A DNA stretch of 13,548 nt. Origin: an uncultured Campylobacter sp. (GTDB lineage: Bacteria; Actinomycetota; Actinomycetes; Mycobacteriales; Mycobacteriaceae). The stretch lies in the NCBI GenBank assembly GCA_946221035.1, contig CAMIME010000054.1, positions 1-13,548 on the forward strand, in the 5' to 3' direction. This document shows, in pieces, positions 6,877-11,253 of this stretch. Both the position numbers and the translations under genes were made by a program. The notes beneath the pieces are model-generated. The model was given only the letters and a program-made list of their open reading frames with translations. It did no database searches and was not told where the DNA came from. Each line of letters begins with the position of its first letter. Position 1 is the stretch's first letter.

Positions 6877-7431
6877 CTACACCACCTCCGCCACGGCCTG
6901 CTGCAGTGCCTCAGGCGAGGTAAACGTGTCCGTGAGCATGCCCACCTGGGCGCCGCCCTTGAACACCACCGTCACCGGCACCACAGGCGGCAGGCCCAGG
7001 TGCCCGGCGAACGTCCCGTGGCTGTCCTGGAAGCTCGCCATCTCCACCCCCATCTCATTGAGCAGCGCCGCCCCCGCCGCCGCATTCGGGTCCGAGTGCA
7101 CACCGAGCACCTCCCACTGCGGGTTGGCGGCGGCAAACTCGTCGATCATCTCCAGCTCATCGCGGCACGGTGGGCACCAGTATGCCCACACCACGGCCAC
7201 CGTCACGTCCTTGCGCTCCTGCTCGGTCACCTCGCCCCCGAGGCATGGCAGGTCGAAGCCGCCCACTCCCCCCACGGGGCAGTCAGGACGTGCCTCAATG
7301 CGCTCCTGCTTATCGACGGCCTCCGGTTCGCGCGCCACGGAGCCGTCGTTAAGCAGAAACATTGCTCCGACAACCGCGAGTGCTGTGGCAGCAACCATGA
7401 CCACGGCGCTGATCCAAATCGGCCTATCCAT
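6877..7431 (-). CDS. TlpA-like membrane-anchored thiol-disulfide oxidoreductase
   Basis: A 184-residue protein with an N-terminal membrane helix (about 4-27) and an extracytoplasmic thioredoxin-fold domain of the TlpA/ResA type. The redox motif is WCPPC (Cys86, Cys89), and the cis-proline is in VVPVTVV (Pro152). Two more cysteines (Cys51 in RPDCP, Cys63 in LPCLG) lie before the fold and may form a structural disulfide. Such proteins reduce or shuffle disulfides of exported proteins; helping the disulfide-bearing MarP encoded two genes downstream is an inference from the operon. ATG at 7431 overlaps the end of nth by 8 bases and gives a standard signal anchor; extending upstream in frame would add 49 residues of Pro/Ser-rich shadow sequence. 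Rv3673c is the positional counterpart. Confidence 0.9.
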   Translation of the reverse strand: MDRPIWISAVVMVAATALAVVGAMFLLNDGSVAREPEAVDKQERIEARPDCPVGGVGGFDLPCLGGEVTEQERKDVTVAVVWAYWCPPCRDELEMIDEFAAANPQWEVLGVHSDPNAAAGAALLNEMGVEMASFQDSHGTFAGHLGLPPVVPVTVVFKGGAQVGMLTDTFTSPEALQQAVAEVV

Positions 7432-8230
7432 GCTGCGTGTGCGCTCCCATCTGCAAGATGTGCTCGCGCTCGGCCCCGGTGACCAACTCGGCGGCCACCT
7501 CGGGCTCGGTGGGGCCGGCGCCGAAACTCGGGCAATCGTACGCGATGGGGCAGACACCGCACGCGGGCTTTCGGGCATGGCACACGCGGCGGCCCTGGAA
7601 AATGATGCGGTGGGAGAACATAGTCCACTCCGCCGCGGGCAGGATCGCGGCGATGGCGTGCTCGATTTTCACCGGATCCTTCTCATCCGTGAGCATGAGG
7701 CGGTGCACGAGCCGCTGGAAGTGGGTATCCACCGTCAACCCGGGTTTGCCGAAGGCGTTGCCGCGCACCACGTGGGCCGTCTTTCGCCCCACCCCCGGCA
7801 GGGTGACCAAATCCTCGAGCGCCTCGGGGACCTCGCCGCCGTACTCCGCCACCAGCTTCTGCCCCAGCCCGATCACGTTCTTCGCCTTGGAGCGGTAGAA
7901 CCCGGCCGAGCGGATGATCTCCTCCACCTCCGCCTGCTCCGCCGCGGCGTAGTCGTGCGCGGTCGGGTACTTGGCAAACAGTGCCGGGGTGACCTGGTTG
8001 ACCCGCGCGTCCGTCGTCTGCGCCGACAGCACGGTAGCCACCAGCAGCTCGAGGGGGTTGGTGAAGTCGAGTTCGGCATGGGCGTCGGGGAACGCCTCGG
8101 CGAGCGTGCGGTTAATGCGCCGCGCGCGCCTCGTGCGGCCGAGCTCGGTTTCCCGCCCTTTCGCCGCCGGGTGGGCGCCGGGGCGGCGACGCTTGGTGGG
8201 CGTAATAGAGCGAGAGTCTCCGGTTGGCAT
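7424..8230 (-). CDS. nth: Endonuclease III, DNA glycosylase/AP lyase
   Basis: A 268-residue base-excision repair enzyme removing oxidised pyrimidines and cleaving at the abasic site. The helix-hairpin-helix LPGVGRKTA (144-152) contains the Schiff-base Lys150, followed by the catalytic Asp168 in VDTHFQRL. The [4Fe-4S] cluster cysteines follow the family spacing C-x6-C-x2-C-x5-C at 217, 224, 227 and 233. The N-terminus has an extra basic Arg/Lys-rich tail of about 30 residues, common in actinobacterial Nth. ATG at 8230 is preferred over ATG at 8239 because TACCAT ends exactly seven bases upstream of it, making a leaderless start; with the 8239 start that hexamer would be inside the coding sequence. 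It is the first gene of the operon ending in marP. Confidence 0.93.
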   Translation of the reverse strand: MPTGDSRSITPTKRRRPGAHPAAKGRETELGRTRRARRINRTLAEAFPDAHAELDFTNPLELLVATVLSAQTTDARVNQVTPALFAKYPTAHDYAAAEQAEVEEIIRSAGFYRSKAKNVIGLGQKLVAEYGGEVPEALEDLVTLPGVGRKTAHVVRGNAFGKPGLTVDTHFQRLVHRLMLTDEKDPVKIEHAIAAILPAAEWTMFSHRIIFQGRRVCHARKPACGVCPIAYDCPSFGAGPTEPEVAAELVTGAEREHILQMGAHTQHG

Positions 8231-8237
8231 GCCCACC

Positions 8238-8243
8238 ATGGTA
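8238..8243 (-). promoter_or_regulatory. -10 element of leaderless nth operon promoter
   Basis: On the minus strand TACCAT is followed by GGTGGGC (seven bases) and ATG at 8230, matching the leaderless spacing seen elsewhere in the window. It would drive nth-tlpA-Nudix-marP. Confidence 0.6.
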
Positions 8244-8252
8244 ACGCCGCCG

Positions 8253-8258
8253 TAAGAT
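8253..8258 (+). promoter_or_regulatory. -10 element of leaderless microprotein promoter
   Basis: TAAGAT followed by GGTACCT (seven bases) and the ATG at 8266. It is divergent from, and only 9 bases away from, the nth -10 element, so the two promoters must overlap. Confidence 0.65.
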
Positions 8259-8265
8259 GGTACCT

Positions 8266-8364
8266 ATGACTGTAATCATGGTGGTGTTCATCCCGCTCGT
8301 ACTCGGGGCATTTCCCCTCGCCATGGAGCGTTTGGAAGCAAACATCAACGGATCCAGCTCCTGA
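8266..8364 (+). CDS. Hydrophobic 32-residue microprotein upstream of glxR
   Basis: The reading frame ATG 8266 to TGA 8364 encodes a 32-residue peptide: a hydrophobic segment from residue 3 to about 18 (VIMVVFIPLVLGAFPL), then an amphipathic charged tail (AMERLEANINGSSS). It looks like a single-span membrane peptide with two prolines in the helix. Evidence that it is real: a -10 hexamer TAAGAT exactly seven bases before the ATG, a position between nth and glxR that otherwise holds nothing, and a well-formed hydrophobic-then-charged composition. I believe similar short proteins occur in this spot in other corynebacteria, and M. tuberculosis has a small membrane protein gene (Rv3675) between nth and crp, but homology is not demonstrated. 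Function unknown. It may be co-transcribed with glxR, since no terminator is seen between them. Confidence 0.65.
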   Translation: MTVIMVVFIPLVLGAFPLAMERLEANINGSSS

Positions 8365-8387
8365 CACCCGTAAAGGTGGTAAGCTGC

Positions 8388-8409
8388 GTCACAAGTGTGA
8401 CGGTCACAC
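8388..8409 (+). promoter_or_regulatory. Overlapping palindromes upstream of glxR
   Basis: Two inverted repeats share a half-site: GTCACAAGTGTGAC (8388-8401, 6-base arms) and GTGTGACGGTCACAC (8395-8409, perfect 7-base arms around one base). Half-sites resemble CRP/GlxR TGTGA/TCACA halves, but the spacing (3 bases between TGTGA and TCACA) is not the canonical 6, so this may be an operator for another dimeric regulator. It lies 68-89 bases before the glxR start. Confidence 0.5.
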
Positions 8410-8423
8410 GAATATTTGCTCAA

Positions 8424-8439
8424 GGTGACCACTTTCACG
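8424..8439 (+). promoter_or_regulatory. Candidate GlxR operator in the glxR promoter
   Basis: GGTGACCACTTTCACG matches the core GTGA-N6-TCAC of the GlxR consensus TGTGA-N6-TCACA, with mismatches at the outermost bases and no central TA. It lies 38-53 bases before the glxR ATG. GlxR autoregulation is known in C. glutamicum, so self-binding here is plausible; it is not shown by the sequence alone. Confidence 0.5.
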
Positions 8440-8476
8440 TCGCCTCCGGGTGACCGCTCTTACCCAAGGAGGATGA

Positions 8477-9160
8477 ATGGAAGGCGTACAGGACACCCTC
8501 GCCCGCGCTGGCATTTTCCAGGGCGTTGACCCGGATGCCGTCTCCGCGCTCATCGGCGAGATGGAAACGGTCACGTTCCCCCGCGGCACCATCATTTTCG
8601 ACGAAGGCGAGCCCGGCGACCGGCTCTACATCATCGTCGAGGGCAAGGTGAAGCTCGCCCGCCACGCACCGGACGGGCGCGAGAACCTGCTGTCCGTGAT
8701 GGGGCCCTCCGACATGTTCGGCGAGCTCTCCATCTTCGACCCGGGCCCGCGCACATCCTCGGCGGTCTGCGTCACAGACGTCACCGCCGCGACCATGGAC
8801 TCCACCATGCTGCGCACCTGGATCGACTCTCACCCCGAGATCTCCCAGCAGCTCCTGCGCGTGCTGGCCCGTCGCCTGCGCCGCACCAACGCCTCACTGG
8901 CAGACCTCATCTTCACCGATGTGCCGGGGCGCGTAGCCAAGACCCTCCTGCAGCTGGCCAACCGCTTCGGCACCCACGAGGGCGGCGCGCTGCGTGTGAA
9001 CCACGACCTCACCCAGGAAGAGATCGCCCAGCTCGTCGGCGCGTCCCGCGAGACCGTGAACAAAGCCCTAGCCACGTTCGCCCACCGCGGGTGGATCCGC
9101 CTCGAGGGCAAGAGCGTGCTCATCGTGGACACCGAGCACCTGGCAAGGCGAGCCCGCTAA
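8477..9160 (+). CDS. glxR: GlxR, cAMP-receptor-type global transcriptional regulator
   Basis: A 227-residue CRP/FNR-family regulator that binds cAMP and controls carbon metabolism, respiration and many other genes in corynebacteria. The N-terminal cyclic-nucleotide-binding domain includes FDEGEPGDRLYIIVEGKVKL (41-60) and the phosphate-binding cassette FGELSIFDPGPRTSSA (81-96). A dimer helix (about 110-140) leads to the winged helix-turn-helix TQEEIAQLVGASRETVNKAL (179-198). From about residue 124 on it agrees almost residue for residue with C. glutamicum GlxR as I know it. ATG at 8477 is preceded by AAGGAGG (8466-8472). Transcription may start in the 8365-8476 gap, which carries CRP-type half-sites, or come partly from the upstream microprotein promoter. 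A strong terminator follows. Confidence 0.97.
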   Translation: MEGVQDTLARAGIFQGVDPDAVSALIGEMETVTFPRGTIIFDEGEPGDRLYIIVEGKVKLARHAPDGRENLLSVMGPSDMFGELSIFDPGPRTSSAVCVTDVTAATMDSTMLRTWIDSHPEISQQLLRVLARRLRRTNASLADLIFTDVPGRVAKTLLQLANRFGTHEGGALRVNHDLTQEEIAQLVGASRETVNKALATFAHRGWIRLEGKSVLIVDTEHLARRAR

Positions 9161-9164
9161 AAAG

Positions 9165-9219
9165 CGTGAAAAAGTCCGCCACCCTCAGGGCATCGGCCCA
9201 GGTGGCGGACTTTTTCACG
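9165..9219 (+). terminator. Strong bidirectional Rho-independent terminator after glxR
   Basis: Perfect 19-base inverted repeat: CGTGAAAAAGTCCGCCACC (9165-9183) pairs with 9201-9219. The 17-base loop holds a further 4-base stem (9188-9191 with 9196-9199). The A run on the left and T run on the right mean it ends both glxR and the convergent metallo-hydrolase gene, which stops at 9234. Confidence 0.95.
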
Positions 9220-9233
9220 ACTTGGCTGAGTTC

Positions 9234-10046
9234 CTAGTGAGAAGACTGCAGGTAGCGTAGCGCCACGCGGGTGGACTGCTCCGCGGCCCCGCGCAGAACA
9301 GGGTCGACGTCGTCGTAGATGGCGTCCACGATGGTGTTCACGTCAGCGTTCTCGCCGTGCTCCTTGAGCGCGCCGCGGATCTGCTCCAGGCGCTGGTTAC
9401 GGCGGTCGATGTACTTGCGGGCGAACGCAGCAACGTTCTCACCCTCAGGCCCGTGACCGGGAAGGAGGGTGACGTCCTTGCCCTGTTCCTCGAGCAACTC
9501 CAGCGTCTCGAGGTACAGGCCCAAGTCACCGTCGGTCTCGGAGATCATGGTGGTGTGGCGCCCGGCGATGGTGTCGCCGGAGATGATGCCCTCCAGCTCG
9601 CTGTTCTCGGCCTCGCCGGAGTAGACGAAGAAGCACACCGAGTCGCTGGTGTGGCCCGGCGTGTGCACAACCTTGATCTGCGGGGTGACACCCTCGACGG
9701 AAATGATCTCCCCGTCCTGCAGCGGCTCCCCGCCCTGGCAGTAGTGGGCATCGAACGCGCGGACGGGTGCTCCGGTGAGTTGGCGGAAGCGGACCGCGCC
9801 GTCGGCGTGGTCGTGGTGGCGGTGCGTCAGCAGCACCAGGGCGACCTTGTCGGCCTTCGCCTGGAGCACGTTGAGGTGCCCCTCATCGGACGGACCCGGG
9901 TCCACCACGATGCTGGCGGAATCCTCCGGCCCGCGAATCACCCACGAGTTCGTGCCCTCGAGCGCCGCGTAGCTGGGGTTGGGCGCAAGGACAACGGCGG
10001 CGGACGTCGTCACAGGACGCAACTGGCTATAAGCAGGATGCTTCAT
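9234..10046 (-). CDS. MBL-fold metallo-hydrolase (LACTB2-like)
   Basis: A 270-residue metallo-beta-lactamase-fold hydrolase. The metal-binding motif is THRHHDHADG (His75, His77, Asp79, His80), with further ligands His132 in HTPGHTSDS, Asp158 in SGDTIAG and His198 in LPGHGP, i.e. a complete two-metal site. The C-terminal winged part (about 210-270, with Arg/Asn-rich RRNQRLEQI) resembles LACTB2-like proteins, some of which are RNases and others hydrolases of small esters; the substrate cannot be assigned. In mycobacteria the counterpart by position is Rv3677c, next to crp and ridA as here. ATG at 10046 is chosen because TATCGT lies seven bases upstream (leaderless); an in-frame ATG at 10088 would place that promoter inside the gene. 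Confidence 0.88.
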   Translation of the reverse strand: MKHPAYSQLRPVTTSAAVVLAPNPSYAALEGTNSWVIRGPEDSASIVVDPGPSDEGHLNVLQAKADKVALVLLTHRHHDHADGAVRFRQLTGAPVRAFDAHYCQGGEPLQDGEIISVEGVTPQIKVVHTPGHTSDSVCFFVYSGEAENSELEGIISGDTIAGRHTTMISETDGDLGLYLETLELLEEQGKDVTLLPGHGPEGENVAAFARKYIDRRNQRLEQIRGALKEHGENADVNTIVDAIYDDVDPVLRGAAEQSTRVALRYLQSSH

Positions 10047-10053
10047 GGGTTTA

Positions 10054-10059
10054 ACGATA
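10054..10059 (-). promoter_or_regulatory. -10 element of leaderless MBL hydrolase promoter
   Basis: On the minus strand TATCGT, then seven bases (TAAACCC), then the ATG at 10046. It lies in the 45-base gap after the ridA-type gene and suggests the hydrolase has its own promoter in addition to any read-through. Confidence 0.6.
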
Positions 10060-10091
10060 CGCGAGACCGGGGGCCGTCGATAAGCCATTGC

Positions 10092-10547
10092 TTAGGCTTT
10101 GAGCTCGACGACGAGCTCGACCTCGACCGGGGAGTCGAGCGGAAGCACCGCGACACCGACCGCGGAGCGGGCGTGCGCCCCGGCCTCGCCGAAGACCTCC
10201 TGCATAAGTTCGGAGGCGCCGTTGATCACCGTGGGCTGGCCCGTGAAGTCTGGGGCGGAGGCCACAAAGCCGACGAGCTTGAGCACGCGGGCGACGTTGT
10301 CCAGGCCCACGAGATCATCGACGGCGGCGAGCGCGTTCAGCGCGGCCTGGCGGGCGAACGCGGCGGCGTCCTCTGCCGACACTTCAGCGCCGACCTTGCC
10401 GGTGGCGGGAAGTGCGCCGTCGGTAAACGGGAGCTGGCCGGACGTCCACACCTGGTTGCCGGTGCGAATGGCTGGCACGTACGCGGCCACAGGTGCCGCG
10501 ACGGCCGGAAGTTCGATGCCGAGCTCGGCCAAACGATCAGTCCACAT
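10092..10547 (-). CDS. RidA (YjgF/YER057c/UK114) family protein
   Basis: A 151-residue RidA-family protein, a trimeric enzyme group that hydrolyses reactive enamine/imine intermediates (for example 2-aminoacrylate) from PLP-dependent enzymes. Family features are VWTSGQLPF (33-41), the helix DAAAFARQAALNALAAV (60-76), and the closing HARSAVGVAVLPLDSPVEVE block (125-144) containing the likely carboxylate-binding Arg127. It is longer at the N-terminus than archetypal RidA (about 130 residues), as in the mycobacterial Rv3678c type, so it may belong to a divergent subgroup and the deaminase activity is inferred. ATG at 10547 directly follows the TAA of the DUF4177 gene (10550-10548), with GGAGGCGGAG as ribosome binding site inside that gene's end, so the two are translationally coupled. 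Confidence 0.9.
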   Translation of the reverse strand: MWTDRLAELGIELPAVAAPVAAYVPAIRTGNQVWTSGQLPFTDGALPATGKVGAEVSAEDAAAFARQAALNALAAVDDLVGLDNVARVLKLVGFVASAPDFTGQPTVINGASELMQEVFGEAGAHARSAVGVAVLPLDSPVEVELVVELKA

Positions 10548-10703
10548 TTACTCCGCCTCCCGCTTCATGTAGGCAACGACGTTGTCCTGGGTCGGTCCGG
10601 GGGTGACGGCGACGAGCTCCCAGCCGTCCTCGCCCCAGGTGTCCAGAATCTGCTTCGTCGCGTGCGTGAGCAGCGGAACTGTTGCGTATTCCCATTTCGT
10701 CAT
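10548..10703 (-). CDS. DUF4177 domain small protein
   Basis: A 51-residue protein starting MTKWEYATVPLLTH and containing GEDGWELVAVTPG (25-37), the hallmark 'W-E-Y...GW-E-L-V' pattern of the DUF4177 family. No biochemical role is known to me for this family. It is acidic-neutral, has no membrane segment, and fills the gap between whcA and ridA. Its TAA stop abuts the ridA-type ATG, so the two are coupled; conserved pairing with RidA suggests a linked role, but that is inference. The start is supported by TAGGGT seven bases upstream; the same bases (AGGTAGGG) could instead act as a weak ribosome binding site. Confidence 0.85.
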   Translation of the reverse strand: MTKWEYATVPLLTHATKQILDTWGEDGWELVAVTPGPTQDNVVAYMKREAE

Positions 10704-10710
10704 GGGAGCA

Positions 10711-10716
10711 ACCCTA
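10711..10716 (-). promoter_or_regulatory. -10 element of possible leaderless DUF4177-ridA promoter
   Basis: Minus-strand TAGGGT, then TGCTCCC, then the ATG at 10703. It lies directly after the whcA stop (10718). The G-rich stretch could also be read as a Shine-Dalgarno sequence, so this is less certain than the others. Confidence 0.5.
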
Positions 10717-10717
10717 C

Positions 10718-11077
10718 CTACAGGCCGACGACTTCGCCGCCGGATGCCAGGTAGGAGGCCCAGTCAGTCACGTGCGGGTTCTTGCGCAGTACAGCGCGGC
10801 GCTGACGCTCGGTGAGCCCGCCCCACACGCCGAACTCGACGCGGTTGTCCAATGCGTCGGCGCGGCACTCCGTGAGCACCGGGCAGGCGCGGCAGATGGC
10901 GGCCGCCTTGCGCTGCTCCGCGCCGCGGACGAAGAGTGCGTCCGGGTCGCCGCCGCGGCATTGTGCGTGGGTGACCCACTCTCCGCGATCGAATACAAGG
11001 GCCCCAGAGGAATTGCACTTGCGGGAAGTCGGCGCCTTGGGCGCGGTGTGCATCGAGTTACCCAACGTGGTGGTCAT
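10718..11077 (-). CDS. whcA: WhiB-family redox-sensing regulator, WhcA-like
   Basis: A 119-residue WhiB-family iron-sulfur protein. The four cluster cysteines are Cys40 (AQCRGGDPD), Cys62 and Cys65 (ICRACPV) and Cys71 (TECRADAL), followed by the GVWGG turn (83-87) and a basic helix ERQRRAVLRK (90-99) used in DNA or sigma-factor contact. The position next to a class A PBP with a PASTA domain matches C. glutamicum whcA, reported to act negatively in the oxidative stress response, and M. tuberculosis whiB4 (Rv3681c). A fifth cysteine, Cys21, lies in the variable N-terminus. ATG at 11077 has AGGAG eight bases upstream; an internal ATG at residue 9 is a less likely start. The transcript carries a leader with a small hairpin. 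Confidence 0.9.
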   Translation of the reverse strand: MTTTLGNSMHTAPKAPTSRKCNSSGALVFDRGEWVTHAQCRGGDPDALFVRGAEQRKAAAICRACPVLTECRADALDNRVEFGVWGGLTERQRRAVLRKNPHVTDWASYLASGGEVVGL

Positions 11078-11098
11078 TCTGGTGCTCCTTCCGGAAAA

Positions 11099-11112
11099 CC
11101 CGCGTGAGCGGG
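11099..11112 (-). other. Small hairpin with T run in the whcA leader
   Basis: On the minus strand CCCGC-TCAC-GCGGG forms a 5-base stem followed by TTTT (11098-11095), just before the ribosome binding site AAGGAGC. The stem is too short for a confident terminator; it may affect translation of whcA. Confidence 0.35.
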
Positions 11113-11153
11113 AACGTCCGCCTTATTCAACTGACCGCATAATTACGATCCCA

Positions 11154-11169
11154 TGTAGATGTAATCACA
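11154..11169 (-). promoter_or_regulatory. Candidate GlxR-like site upstream of whcA
   Basis: Plus-strand TGTAGATGTAATCACA has one perfect TCACA half and a degenerate TGT half at GlxR spacing (consensus TGTGA-N6-TCACA). A second ATCACA lies 28 bases further (11192-11197). It sits upstream of an AT-rich stretch (about 11135-11145) that could hold the whcA -10. Weak evidence. Confidence 0.3.
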
Positions 11170-11196
11170 CCACAAAATTCCTGTCGAATGGATCAC

Positions 11197-11219
11197 AATA
11201 TCGGGGGGAGTGCGATATT
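11197..11219. promoter_or_regulatory. Inverted repeat in the divergent whcA/PBP control region
   Basis: AATATCG (11197-11203) and CGATATT (11213-11219) are perfect 7-base arms around 9 bases (GGGGGAGTG), with arm centres 16 bases apart, like an operator for a dimeric regulator. If the PBP transcript starts at its GTG (11254), the site covers about -57 to -35. The regulator is unknown to me. Confidence 0.5.
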
Positions 11220-11241
11220 CCCCCGCGTCCGAGGTGTCGTT

Positions 11242-11247
11242 TAAGGT
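11242..11247 (+). promoter_or_regulatory. -10 element of leaderless PBP promoter
   Basis: TAAGGT, six bases (AGGAGC), then the GTG at 11254. AGGAG is only one base from the GTG, too close to be a ribosome binding site, so a leaderless start fits better. Confidence 0.6.
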
Positions 11248-11253
11248 AGGAGC

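Noticed and set aside
6371..8269. 632-codon open frame on the plus strand
   Set aside because: Antisense to the Nudix, TlpA-like and nth genes; Ser/Arg/Pro-rich shadow without recognisable motifs.
10047..10088. N-terminal extension of the MBL hydrolase from ATG at 10088
   Set aside because: It would cover the TATCGT -10 element and adds residues unlike the family; the ATG at 10046 is better supported.
9357..10754. 465-codon open frame on the plus strand
   Set aside because: Antisense to the MBL hydrolase, RidA and DUF4177 genes, all recognised families.
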